DNA from: Caldimonas thermodepolymerans
Lineage (GTDB): Bacteria; Pseudomonadota; Gammaproteobacteria; Burkholderiales; Burkholderiaceae_C
Assembly (NCBI RefSeq): GCF_015476235.1
Contig: NZ_CP064338.1
Coordinates: 2,728,001 to 2,792,000 of the forward strand
Length of the DNA: 64,000 nt
Direction: 5' to 3'
The translations under genes and the position numbers were made by a program. The notes beneath the pieces were generated by a model. The model made no database searches and had not been told where the DNA came from. It saw only the letters and a list, made by a program, of their open reading frames with translations. Shown piece by piece: positions 8,551-16,820 of this stretch; the stretch's first letter is position 1, and each line of letters begins with the position of its first letter.

Positions 8551-9311
8551 GGAAGTTCTCCTTTGAGAAAAAGCTCGGCTTCGCGGGGAAGCGGTCCTTG
8601 GAAGAAGTGGTCGGTCGTGACGTCGCAGAGCATGCGGCCCTGCTCCAGGTAGACCACGCGACGGGCCAGGCGCTTGACCTGGCCGAGGTTGTGCGAACTC
8701 ATCACCACCGTGATGCCGGCCGCGGCGAACTCCTCGATCAGTTCCTCGACCTCGCGCTTGGCGGTCGGGTCCAGGCTCGCGGTGGGTTCGTCGAGCAGCA
8801 GCAGCTGCGGCCGCAGCGCCCAGGCACGTGCCAGCGCGAGGCGCTGCTGCTGGCCGCCGGACAGCACGCGGCCGTTGCGGCGTGCCTCGTCGGCCAGGCC
8901 CACGCGCTTCAAGGCCGCTTCGGCCCGGTCACGCCGTTCGGCACGCGGCACGCCGGCAAGGAACAGCGCCAGCTCGACGTTGGCCCGTGCCGACAGCCGC
9001 AGCATGAACGGGCGCTGGAACACCATGGCCAGGCGCAGGCCGGGCGCCACCTCGCGGCGCCCCTCGCTGAGCGGCACCAGGCCGTGCAGCGCGCGCAGCA
9101 GCGTGCTCTTGCCGCTGCCGTTGGCACCGACCAGCGCGACGCGCTCGCCGCCGCGCACGGCCAGGTCGACCTGCTGCAGCGCCAGCTTGCGGCCGAAGCG
9201 CACGCTCGCCTGGTGCAGCGCAAGCTGCGGCAGCGCCGCCGAGGGCGCCGCCTCTGCGGGCACCGCCGGCGCGCCGAGCCCCTGCGGGGACGGTTTCAAG
9301 GCTGCACTCAT
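8541..9311 (-). CDS. tupC: Tungstate-type ABC transporter ATP-binding protein
   Basis: 256 aa ABC ATPase energising the TupAB importer. Walker A is GANGSGKST, the Q-loop lies in MVFQRPFML, the ABC signature is LSGGQQQRLALARAW, Walker B is LLLLDEPTASLDP, and the H-loop is SSHNLGQ. The ATG at 9311 overlaps the permease stop in an ATGA arrangement, which indicates translational coupling. About 25 residues rich in Pro/Ala precede the domain and look like a flexible extension. There is no C-terminal TOBE domain, in contrast to ModC. Confidence 0.86.
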   Translation of the reverse strand: MSAALKPSPQGLGAPAVPAEAAPSAALPQLALHQASVRFGRKLALQQVDLAVRGGERVALVGANGSGKSTLLRALHGLVPLSEGRREVAPGLRLAMVFQRPFMLRLSARANVELALFLAGVPRAERRDRAEAALKRVGLADEARRNGRVLSGGQQQRLALARAWALRPQLLLLDEPTASLDPTAKREVEELIEEFAAAGITVVMSSHNLGQVKRLARRVVYLEQGRMLCDVTTDHFFQGPLPREAELFLKGELPWH

Positions 9312-10024
9312 GCGTAGGCCTCGTCGGCACGCACGCGCCACTCGCGCAGCAGCGCGATCAGCGCATTGAGCAGGAGCACGATGGACAGCAGCACCACGCC
9401 CAGCGCCAGCGCGAGCGGCAGGTCGCCCTTGCTGGTTTCCAGCGCGATCGCGGTGGTCATGACCCGCGTCACGCCCTCGATGTTGCCGCCGACGATCATC
9501 ACCGCGCCGACCTCGGAAATCGCCCGGCCGAACGCGGCCAGCGCCAGCGTCAGCATGGCCATGCGTTCGTCCCACAGCAGGATCAGCGCGCAGCCCAGCC
9601 GCCCGGCGCCCATCGAGCGCAGCTGCTCGCCGTGGTCGCGCATCGCATCCTCGATGGTCTGGCGCGACAGCGCGGTGACGATGGGCAGCACCAGCACGGT
9701 CTGCGCCACCACCATCGCGGCCGGGGTGAACAGGATGCCCAGCGCGCCGAGCGGGCCGGCGCGCGACAGCAGCAGGTACACCAGCAAGCCGACCACCACC
9801 GACGGCAGGGCCAGCAGGGTGTTGAGCACGACCAGCACGGCGCGCCGGCCGGGAAACTGGTTCACCGCGATCCACGCGCCCAGCACCAGGCCCAGGCCGG
9901 TACCGATGGCGGTCGCGGCGGCGCTGACGCTCAGGGACAGGGAGGCGATCTGCAGCAGTTGCGGGTCCAGCGTGACGAGCAGATGCAACGTGCTGCGCAG
10001 GGCTTCGACGAAAGAGGATGACAT
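9308..10024 (-). CDS. tupB: Tungstate-type ABC transporter permease
   Basis: 238 aa membrane permease, first gene of the tupB-tupC-tupA operon, with five to six transmembrane segments and a binding-protein-dependent transport motif around AFGRAISEVGAVMIVGGNIE, the EAA-like loop that contacts the ATPase. I chose the ATG of MSSSFVEALR at 10024; an upstream in-frame start at 10042 also exists and no strong Shine-Dalgarno separates them. The gene is divergent from the regulator at 10095 across a gap of about 70 bases that contains an imperfect 18-bp palindrome. Confidence 0.84.
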   Translation of the reverse strand: MSSSFVEALRSTLHLLVTLDPQLLQIASLSLSVSAAATAIGTGLGLVLGAWIAVNQFPGRRAVLVVLNTLLALPSVVVGLLVYLLLSRAGPLGALGILFTPAAMVVAQTVLVLPIVTALSRQTIEDAMRDHGEQLRSMGAGRLGCALILLWDERMAMLTLALAAFGRAISEVGAVMIVGGNIEGVTRVMTTAIALETSKGDLPLALALGVVLLSIVLLLNALIALLREWRVRADEAYA

Positions 10025-10050
10025 GGGACGACGCCGCAGCAAGGCAGCCC

Positions 10051-10068
10051 GGCTATCCTAGGCGAGCC
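10051..10068. promoter_or_regulatory. Imperfect 18-bp palindrome between tupB and its regulator
   Basis: GGCT and AGCC arms flank a central CCTAGG, with two mismatched positions on each side of the core. It lies in the short divergent gap between tupB and the HTH/binding-protein regulator, so it is the best candidate operator for oxyanion-dependent control of both genes. The motif is not the classical ModE box. Confidence 0.35.
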
Positions 10069-10094
10069 TTTCACGTCACGCGATATGAACTCGC

Positions 10095-11192
10095 ATGCAT
10101 AGGATTCGCCTCACCTACTCCCTGGGCAACGACAGGACGCCGGACGACGACCTGCATCACCCGTTGCTGCACCTGCTGGAAGCCATCCATCGCAGCGGGT
10201 CGATCTCCGCTGCGGCGCGCGAGGTGAACCTGTCGTACCGCCACGTGTGGGGCGAACTGAAACGCTGGGAGCAGGAGCTGGGCCAGTCGCTGCTGGTGTG
10301 GTCCAAGGGCCAGCGCGCGCAGCTGGCCCCGTTCGGCGAGAAGCTGCTGTGGGCCGAGCGCCGTGCGCGTGCGCGCCTCGCGCCGCAGGTGGAGGCCCTG
10401 CGCAGCGAGCTGGAGCGCGCCTTCGCGGTGGCCTTCGACGCCGAGGCGGGCGTGCTGTCGGTCTATGCCAGCCACGACGCGGCGTTGCCGCGGCTGCGCG
10501 AGATGGCCATCGCGCAGCACAAGCTGCACCTGGAGATCCAGTTCATGGGCAGCGTGGATGCACTCGCCGCGCTCAACGAAGGCCGCTGCGTCGTCGCCGG
10601 GTTCCATGCACTGGTGCAGACCCCGCCGAGCTCGCCCACGGCGCGCGTCTACCGGCCGATGTTCAAGCCCGGCCACCACAAGCTGATCGGCTTCGCGGAA
10701 CGCACCCAGGGGCTGATCCTGCCGGCCGGCAATCCGCTGGGCATCCAGGGACTCGCGGACCTGGCCCGCCCCGGGCTGCGCTTCACGAACCGGCAGCGCG
10801 GCACCGGCACGCGGGTGGTGCTGGAGCAGCTGCTCGCGAGCACCGGGCTGGAACCCTCGGCGATCGCCACCTGGGAGCAGGCCGAGCCGTCGCACGAGGC
10901 GGTGGCCGAGGCGGTGGCCAGCGGCAGCGCCGACGTGGCCTTCGGCATCGAGGCAGCGGCACGCCGGCGCGGGCTGGACTTCATCGAGCTGGCGCGCGAG
11001 CAGTATTTCCTGGTCACGCTGCGCTCGCACCTGGAACAGCCCGAGGTGCTGAAGCTGCGTGCCTTGCTGCGCAGCGCGGCCTGGCAGCAGGTGCTGGCCA
11101 CCCTGCCCGGCTATGCGCCGGCACGCAGCGGCGAGGTGCTGTCGTTGCGCCAGGTGCTGCCGTGGTGGACCTGGCGCAAGCCCAAGCGCTGA
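10095..11192 (+). CDS. ModE/LysR-like HTH regulator fused to a periplasmic-binding-protein domain
   Basis: 365 aa putative oxyanion-responsive repressor. Residues 20-100 form a winged HTH like the N-terminus of ModE (LLEAIHRSGSISAAAREVNL, then SYRHVWGELKRWEQELG). Residues about 115-330 form a PBP-like ligand-binding domain (AGFHALVQTP, ILPAGNPLGIQ, RFTNRQRGTGTRVVLEQLL), resembling the C-terminal domain of MopR/YvgL-type proteins and taking the place of the molybdate-binding TOBE domain of ModE. Divergence from tupBCA strongly suggests that it senses tungstate or molybdate and controls that operon. The ligand is inferred. Confidence 0.8.
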   Translation: MHRIRLTYSLGNDRTPDDDLHHPLLHLLEAIHRSGSISAAAREVNLSYRHVWGELKRWEQELGQSLLVWSKGQRAQLAPFGEKLLWAERRARARLAPQVEALRSELERAFAVAFDAEAGVLSVYASHDAALPRLREMAIAQHKLHLEIQFMGSVDALAALNEGRCVVAGFHALVQTPPSSPTARVYRPMFKPGHHKLIGFAERTQGLILPAGNPLGIQGLADLARPGLRFTNRQRGTGTRVVLEQLLASTGLEPSAIATWEQAEPSHEAVAEAVASGSADVAFGIEAAARRRGLDFIELAREQYFLVTLRSHLEQPEVLKLRALLRSAAWQQVLATLPGYAPARSGEVLSLRQVLPWWTWRKPKR

Positions 11193-11202
11193 ACGGCCCC
11201 GT

Positions 11203-12396
11203 TCACACCGCGCAGCTGCGGAAACCGCAGAACAGGTCGTCGCGCTCGGGCGCGCAGGCGAGGCGCCCCTTGAGGTGCTTCATGCGCGGGCGCGTCGCGA
11301 ACGAGGCCCCGCGCAGCACCCGCAGGCCGCCGGCCGGCGGCGCGCTCTCTGCGGCCTGGCGAGGCCGCTCGCTGCCGGGATAGGGGGCGTAGCGGCTGGC
11401 GGTCCACTCCCACACCTCGCCCCAACGGAAGCCGCGCCCCGCGGCCACGCCGGCCGCCGTTTCCCACTCCAGCTCGGTCGGCAGGCGCCGCCCGGCCCAG
11501 CGGCACCAGGCCTGCGCCTCGTGCCAGCTGACATGCATCACCGGGGCGTTCATCGCCGCGCGCACCATCATGTCGCCGCGCTGCACCAGCACGCCGTGGC
11601 GCACCTGCTCGACGTAGCGCGGCGCACGCCGGCCGGTGGCCTGCAGCCAGGCCCAGCCCTCGGGCGACCACCAGCCGCGCTCGTCGTACCCACCGTCCTC
11701 GATGAACTCGACGTACTGCGCCCACGTGACCGGCTGCGCGTCGATCTCGAACTCCGCCACCGGGCAGTCGTGCGCCCCGCACTCGTTGTCGAACACGAAG
11801 CCGCGGCCGGGCTCGCAGCCCAGCCGCCAGCGGGTCGCGGGCACGTGCACCGCCGGGCGCAGCGCAAAGGGCACCGGCCAGGACAGCTCCGGCATCGGCA
11901 AGCCCAGCGCCTGGGCCATGCGCGCCAGCGCTTCGGCGTGCCGGTCCTCGTGAAACAGCGCGAGACGGAAGAAGTGCAGCCCCGCATCGGTCTCCGGTGC
12001 TCGCGCAAGCAGGTCCAGCGTGGTTTCCAGCGTGTCGACCAGGTACGCGCGGGTGGCTTCGGCATCCGGCAGCGACAGCGTCCACCGCTGCTCGTGCGGC
12101 ACGCGCACCGGGTCGTACAGGCGGTCGGCGCGCGGTTCGATCGACGCCAGCCGCGGCCGCGTGCCGTCGGCCTCCGGACCGCGATGGCGCTCGACGTTGC
12201 GGGCGATCCAGTACTCCTGGAACCAGCCCACGTGGCCCAGTTCCCACAGCGGCGGGTTCAGCTCGGGCGACGGCAGCACCGGCTGCGCGTGCTCGAACGC
12301 GCCGAACCGGTGCAGGGTGCAGTTGCGGCTGTCGATCAGGGCCAGCGACAGCAGGTCGCGGCCGGCACTGCGCATCTCCGGGGAATCGATGTCCAC
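11203..12396 (-). CDS. EgtB/SenA-type sulfoxide- or selenoneine-synthase-like iron enzyme
   Basis: 397 aa two-domain protein of the EgtB superfamily, which joins hercynine to a sulfur or selenium donor using non-haem iron. The N-terminal DinB-like domain carries the three expected iron ligands: His55 in WELGHVGWFQ and His149/His153 in FHEDRHAEAL. The C-terminal FGE-sulfatase domain has HVSWHEAQAWCRWAGRRLPT and ends DLFCGFRSC, matching the usual IF-x-GFR tail. I propose a GTG start at 12396 because a well-spaced GGAG precedes it; an ATG at 12375 is the alternative. It is divergent from selD, and an EgtB homologue beside selD (senC) is the hallmark of selenoneine loci. No egtD or senB lies nearby. 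EgtB and SenA cannot be separated by eye. Confidence 0.78.
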   Translation of the reverse strand: MDIDSPEMRSAGRDLLSLALIDSRNCTLHRFGAFEHAQPVLPSPELNPPLWELGHVGWFQEYWIARNVERHRGPEADGTRPRLASIEPRADRLYDPVRVPHEQRWTLSLPDAEATRAYLVDTLETTLDLLARAPETDAGLHFFRLALFHEDRHAEALARMAQALGLPMPELSWPVPFALRPAVHVPATRWRLGCEPGRGFVFDNECGAHDCPVAEFEIDAQPVTWAQYVEFIEDGGYDERGWWSPEGWAWLQATGRRAPRYVEQVRHGVLVQRGDMMVRAAMNAPVMHVSWHEAQAWCRWAGRRLPTELEWETAAGVAAGRGFRWGEVWEWTASRYAPYPGSERPRQAAESAPPAGGLRVLRGASFATRPRMKHLKGRLACAPERDDLFCGFRSCAV

Positions 12397-12589
12397 CTCA
12401 GCTCCACCCTCGCTCGTGGTCGCTCGCGCGCCAGGCCGTCGCGGCAGCCGGCGCGGCGTCAAGCGCAGGGCATTGTCGCACCCGCGCCGGCACGGCCCGT
12501 GGCAGGGAAAGCCCCGTCCGGCGCAGACAATGTCACGCCCGGCGCCTAAACTTTGATGTTTGCCCGCATCCTTGCCTCCGCACCAGACG

Positions 12590-13651
12590 ATGACTGCCTC
12601 TTCCTCCATTGCCGTTCCGCGCCTGACCTCCCTCTCCCACGGCGGCGGCTGCGGCTGCAAGATCGCGCCCGGCGTGCTGTCGGACATCCTCAAGCACAGC
12701 GGCACCGCCCTGCCGGTGCCCCCGGCCCTGCTGGTCGGGCTGGAGACCTCCGACGACGCCGCGGTCTACCAGCTCAACGACGAGCAGGCGCTGATCGCGA
12801 CCACCGACTTCTTCATGCCCATCGTCGACGATCCGCACGACTTCGGGCGCATCGCCGCCACCAACGCGATCTCCGACGTGTACGCCATGGGCGGCCGGCC
12901 CATCATGGCGCTGGCGCTGGTGGGCATGCCGATCAACGTGCTGCCGCTGGACGTGATCGGCCGCATCCTGGAAGGCGGCCAGCGCGCCTGCGCCGAGGCC
13001 GGCATCCCGGTCGCGGGCGGCCACACGATCGACTCGGTCGAGCCCATCTACGGGCTGGTGGTCATGGGGCTGGTGCACCCCTCGCGCATCAAGCGCAATG
13101 CCGACGCCCGGCCGGGCGACGTGCTGGTGCTCGGCAAGCCGCTCGGCGTGGGCGTGCTCTCTGCCGCGCTGAAGAAGGAGCAGCTCGACGCCGAGGGCTA
13201 CCGCCAGATGGTCGCCAGCACCACGAAGCTGAACACCCCGGGCCCGGACCTGGCCGCCCTGCCGGGCGTGCACGCGCTGACCGACGTGACCGGCTTCGGG
13301 CTGGCCGGCCACGGCCTGGAGCTGGCGCGCGGCGCGAACGTCACGGTACAGGTCGACTGGACACGCGTGCCGCTGCTGCCCGGCGTGCGCGAGCTGGCCG
13401 CGCAGGGCTTCGTCACCGGCGCCTCGGGGCGCAACTGGAACAGCTACGGCGCGCAGGTGCAGCTGCCCGAGGGCTTCGCGGCCGAAGACCGCGCGCTGCT
13501 GACCGACCCGCAGACCAGCGGCGGCCTGCTGGTCTCGTGCGCGCCGGACGCCGTGGACCAGGTGCTGCAGACCTTCCGGCAGCACGGCTTCGAGACCGCG
13601 GCGGTGGTCGGTTCGGTGGCCGAAGGCCCGGCGGGCCTGGTGGTGCGCTGA
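12590..13651 (+). CDS. selD: Selenide, water dikinase (selenophosphate synthetase)
   Basis: 353 aa enzyme making selenophosphate from selenide and ATP. The N-terminal loop HGGGCGCKIAPG holds the catalytic Cys21 (E. coli Cys17 equivalent), followed by Cys23 and Lys24. AIRS-family blocks follow: DDAAVYQLND, TDFFMPIVDDPHDFGRIAA, AGGHTIDSVEPIYG and TDVTGFGLAGHGLE. The ATG at 12590 gives the canonical N-terminus; an upstream TTG at 12560 only adds a Pro-rich leader. The product could feed tRNA 2-selenouridine, selenoprotein synthesis or selenoneine. The EgtB-type gene next to it favours the last, and the formate dehydrogenase here uses Cys instead of Sec. Confidence 0.93.
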   Translation: MTASSSIAVPRLTSLSHGGGCGCKIAPGVLSDILKHSGTALPVPPALLVGLETSDDAAVYQLNDEQALIATTDFFMPIVDDPHDFGRIAATNAISDVYAMGGRPIMALALVGMPINVLPLDVIGRILEGGQRACAEAGIPVAGGHTIDSVEPIYGLVVMGLVHPSRIKRNADARPGDVLVLGKPLGVGVLSAALKKEQLDAEGYRQMVASTTKLNTPGPDLAALPGVHALTDVTGFGLAGHGLELARGANVTVQVDWTRVPLLPGVRELAAQGFVTGASGRNWNSYGAQVQLPEGFAAEDRALLTDPQTSGGLLVSCAPDAVDQVLQTFRQHGFETAAVVGSVAEGPAGLVVR

Positions 13652-13723
13652 GCCCCTGTCCAGGAGGGCCCGCGATGCGCGCGATCCCGTCGACACGGCG
13701 TGATCGCGTTTCCGTGTGCGGGC

Positions 13724-14048
13724 GATGACCGCGGCAAACGGATGATGCTGGCAGCCGCAGGCTGCCCGCCCTCGGCGGCTCAACGCACCGTCGCGCCCTA
13801 TGTCACGGGACGCGTCATTCGCAGGCGTTCGCCGCGGATGCCGGGTGGTTGTGACAACCGCAGGCTGCCCAACCCTCGGGGGCGCAATGCGCCGTCGCGT
13901 CCCGCGCAGCGGGACGCGTCATTCGCGGTCGATGACCGCGAATGCCGAGTGATTGTGACAACGCGAGTTGCCCAATCCTCGCCGGCGCGGCAGCGCCGCC
14001 ACGGGCCGCACGGCGGCCCGTGTCATTCGCGGTCGATGACCGCGAATG
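13724..14048. repeat. Decaying ~104-bp tandem array built from the folE2 3' end
   Basis: About four units with a period near 104 bases run from about 13724 into the last codons of folE2. The two units next to folE2 are well conserved: a 25-bp perfect dyad (11-bp arms, GAT loop) occurs at 13920-13944 and again at 14024-14048, each followed on the plus strand by CCGAGTGATTGTGA. Each is preceded by a second hairpin: 10-bp arms at 13896-13918 and 9-bp arms at 14001-14021. The arm sequences differ between copies but both are self-complementary, which suggests selection for pairing. The two distal units (near 13724 and 13828) are degenerate. The terminal copy is inside folE2 and encodes its last eight residues plus the stop. 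The rest of the 13652-14022 gap holds no gene. Confidence 0.85.
14001..14021 (-). terminator. GC-rich hairpin just after the folE2 stop
   Basis: A perfect nine-base-pair stem (ACGGGCCGC / GCGGCCCGT, three-base loop) begins two bases beyond the folE2 stop codon on the minus strand. It has no T-tract, so it may act as an RNA 3'-end stabiliser or a weak terminator. A compensated version of the same hairpin recurs one repeat unit further on. Confidence 0.4.
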
Positions 14049-14838
14049 CCGAGTGATTGTGAATCGACTCGAAGTTCTCGACCTCGACGCGGTAGCGGCC
14101 GATGCGCGGCTCGGCGTTGAGGCGCAGCGCCACGTCGCGTACCAGGTCCTCGACGAACTTCGGGTTCTGGTAGGCGCGCTCGGTGATCCACTTCTCGTCG
14201 GTGCGCTTGAGCAGCGGCCAGATCTCGCTGGAAGCGCTCTCCTCGGCGAAGCGCACGAACTCGTGCCAGTCCAGGTCGCCGAGCAGCTCGGCGCGGATGG
14301 TCACGTGCGAGCGCTGGTTGTGCGCACCGAAGTCGGAGATCTCCTTCGAGCAGGGGCACAGCGACTTGACCGGCACCACCACCTCGGCCCACACCGTGGT
14401 GCGGCCCGCGCGGGTCTCGGCGATCCACTTGCCCTGGTAGTCGAGCAGGCTCTCGACGCCCGACACCGGCGCGGTCTTGCGGATGAAGAACGAGAAGCTC
14501 GCCTCGATGCGGCCCTCGCTGGCATTGAGCAGCCGCAGCATCCCGGCCAGGTCCTCGCGCAGGCCGGACGCGTCCATCGGCTTGCCGTGCTGCTCGTTCA
14601 GCCAGGCGACGAAGCGCGACATGTGCGTGCCCTTCTGCTCCGCGGGAAGCGCCACGTCCAGGCTCCACAGCGCCACGCCCGGTTGCACCTGGCCGCCGAC
14701 GCGCAGCTGGATGGGGTAGCGCACGTCCTTGACGCCCACGCGCTGGATCGCAAGGCGACGCTCGTCGCGCGAACTCTGCACGTCCGGCATCGCCTCGGAT
14801 GCAGGCACCAGGTTTTTCAGGCTGGTCATGTCGTTCAT
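14023..14838 (-). CDS. folE2: GTP cyclohydrolase I, FolE2 (type IB)
   Basis: 271 aa enzyme making 7,8-dihydroneopterin triphosphate from GTP, the first step of folate (and queuosine) biosynthesis, using the metal-flexible FolE2 fold. Visible blocks are VWSLDVALP-type tunnelling-fold strands, [20 protein letters not shown] with the active-site Cys (CPCSKE), and [14 protein letters not shown] chose the ATG of [10 protein letters not shown] at 14838 because AGAGGA precedes it. The last residues (VIDRE) are encoded by a perfect inverted repeat that is reiterated downstream, so the tail appears to have been rewritten by the repeat. Natural FolE2 proteins usually end soon after the SIH-x-H motif, so the tail is probably tolerated. 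Confidence 0.93.
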   Translation of the reverse strand: MNDMTSLKNLVPASEAMPDVQSSRDERRLAIQRVGVKDVRYPIQLRVGGQVQPGVALWSLDVALPAEQKGTHMSRFVAWLNEQHGKPMDASGLREDLAGMLRLLNASEGRIEASFSFFIRKTAPVSGVESLLDYQGKWIAETRAGRTTVWAEVVVPVKSLCPCSKEISDFGAHNQRSHVTIRAELLGDLDWHEFVRFAEESASSEIWPLLKRTDEKWITERAYQNPKFVEDLVRDVALRLNAEPRIGRYRVEVENFESIHNHSAFAVIDRE

Positions 14839-14927
14839 CGTTGTCCTCTGCCGCGGGCGCTTGGGCACCGCCCGCGCGACAGTCTGCGGCCTTCAGGCTT
14901 TCCTTTGCAGGCGCAGGGAGATCGTCA

Positions 14928-16820
14928 TCACTGGTTGGCGGCCGGCCACACCAGCTGGAGTTTCGCACCAAAGCGTTGCCGGATGGAGCGCTCGATGCCG
15001 GCCGCATCCAGCCCCTGCAATGCCAGCAGCCGGGCCGGATCGCCGTGTTCGACGAACTCGTCCTTCAGGCCCAGCATCAGCACCGGCGTGGTCAGCCCGG
15101 CCGCGTGCAGGGCCTCGGCCACCGCACTGCCTGCGCCACCCATCACGCAGCCTTCCTCGACCGTCACCAGCGCATCATGGGTGCGCGCCAGTTCCTCGAC
15201 CAGCGCGGTGTCCAGCGGCTTGACGAAGCGCATGTTGGCCACCGTCGCGTCGAGCGCTTCGGCGGCTTGCAGCGCCGGGTACAGCAGCGTGCCGAAGGCG
15301 AGGATCGCGATGCGCCGGCCCTGGCGACGCACCTCGCCCTTGCCGAACGGCAGCTCGACCATCTCCTTGCGCACCTCCACGCCCACGCCCGTGCCGCGCG
15401 GATAGCGCACCGCCACCGGGTGGTCCTGCCGGAACGCGGTGTAGAGCATCTGGCGGCACTCGTCCTCGTCGGCCGGGGTCAGCACGCTCATGTGCGGGAT
15501 GCAGCGCAGGTAGGCGATGTCGAACGCGCCCATGTGGGTCGCGCCGTCGGCACCGACGATGCCGGCGCGGTCCAGCGCGAACACCACCGGCAGCTTCTGG
15601 ATCGCCACGTCGTGGATCAGCTGGTCGTAGGCGCGCTGCAGGAAGGTGGAGTAGATCGCCACCACCGGCTTGAGCCCTTCGCAGGCCAGGCCGGCGGCGA
15701 AGGTCACGGCGTGCTGCTCGGCGATGCCGACGTCGAAGTAGCGCTTCGGGAAGCGCTGCTCGAACTCGACCATGCCCGAGCCCTCGCGCATCGCCGGCGT
15801 GATGCCGACCAGCCGCTCGTCGCGCTCGGCCATGTCGCACAGCCACTGGCCGAACACCTGGGTGAAGGTCGGCTTGCCGCCGGAGGTCTTCTTCAGTCCC
15901 TCCTGCGGGTCGAACTTGCCGGGGCCGTGGTAGGCGACCGGGTCGGCCTCGGCGAGCTTGTAGCCGTAGCCCTTCTTCGTGACGATGTGCAGGAACTGCG
16001 GGCCCTTGAGGTTGCGCAGGTTCTCCAGCGTCGGGATCAGCGCATCGAGGTCGTGGCCGTCGATCGGCCCGACGTAGTTGAAGCCGAACTCCTCGAAGAT
16101 GGTCGCCGGCGCGAGCATGCCCTTGGCGTGCTCCTCGATGCGGCGTGCCAGCTCCAGCAGCGGCGGCGCGGCCTTGAGCACCTGCTTGGCGCCTTCGCGC
16201 GCGGCGGCGTAGAAGCGCCCGGACATCAGCCGCGCGAAGTACTTGTTCAGCGCCCCGACCGGCGGCGAGATCGACATGTCGTTGTCGTTCAGGATCACCA
16301 GCAGGTCGGCCGCGCCCACGGCATGCGGGTCGCCGGCGTTGTTGAGCGCCTCGAAGGCCATGCCGGCGGTCATCGCGCCGTCGCCGATGATGGCCACCGC
16401 CTTGCGCTCCTCGCCCTTGAGCCGGGACGCCAGCGCCATGCCGAGCGCGGCAGAGATCGAGGTCGACGAATGCGCGGTGCCGAAGGTGTCGTACTCGCTC
16501 TCGTCGCGGCGCGGGAAGCCGCTCATGCCGCCCAGCTGGCGCAGCGTCGGCATGCGGTCACGCCGGCCGGTGAGGATCTTGTGCGGGTAGGTCTGGTGGC
16601 CCACGTCCCACACCAGGCGGTCGTGCGGGGTGTTGAAGACGTAGTGCAGCGCGATCGTCAGCTCCACCGTGCCCAGGTTGGACGACAGGTGGCCGCCGGT
16701 CTGGGACACGCTTTGCAGCACGAAGTCGCGCAGTTCCGCGGCCAGCCGCTTGAGCTCGCTGCGCGGCAGCCGGCGCAGGTCCGCGGGCGACTGGATGGTT
16801 TCGAGCAGGGGGTATTTCAT
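14928..16820 (-). CDS. dxs: 1-deoxy-D-xylulose-5-phosphate synthase
   Basis: 630 aa thiamin-diphosphate enzyme condensing pyruvate and glyceraldehyde-3-phosphate in the MEP isoprenoid pathway. Family landmarks are [35 protein letters not shown], the TPP motif [20 protein letters not shown], and in the C-terminal half [18 protein letters not shown]. The start ATG (MKYPLLETI) overlaps the ispA stop in an ATGA arrangement. It is the last gene of xseB-ispA-dxs, a widely conserved proteobacterial operon. Length is normal. Confidence 0.96.
   Translation of the reverse strand: MKYPLLETIQSPADLRRLPRSELKRLAAELRDFVLQSVSQTGGHLSSNLGTVELTIALHYVFNTPHDRLVWDVGHQTYPHKILTGRRDRMPTLRQLGGMSGFPRRDESEYDTFGTAHSSTSISAALGMALASRLKGEERKAVAIIGDGAMTAGMAFEALNNAGDPHAVGAADLLVILNDNDMSISPPVGALNKYFARLMSGRFYAAAREGAKQVLKAAPPLLELARRIEEHAKGMLAPATIFEEFGFNYVGPIDGHDLDALIPTLENLRNLKGPQFLHIVTKKGYGYKLAEADPVAYHGPGKFDPQEGLKKTSGGKPTFTQVFGQWLCDMAERDERLVGITPAMREGSGMVEFEQRFPKRYFDVGIAEQHAVTFAAGLACEGLKPVVAIYSTFLQRAYDQLIHDVAIQKLPVVFALDRAGIVGADGATHMGAFDIAYLRCIPHMSVLTPADEDECRQMLYTAFRQDHPVAVRYPRGTGVGVEVRKEMVELPFGKGEVRRQGRRIAILAFGTLLYPALQAAEALDATVANMRFVKPLDTALVEELARTHDALVTVEEGCVMGGAGSAVAEALHAAGLTTPVLMLGLKDEFVEHGDPARLLALQGLDAAGIERSIRQRFGAKLQLVWPAANQ

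Noticed and set aside
12397-12589. Riboswitch or SECIS-like element between the EgtB-type gene and selD
   Set aside because: Only scattered short GC dyads are present and no recognisable conserved riboswitch core could be seen.
13652-14022. CRISPR-like array next to folE2
   Set aside because: The period is about 104 bases, units diverge steadily, there are no unique spacers of constant length, and no cas genes are present.
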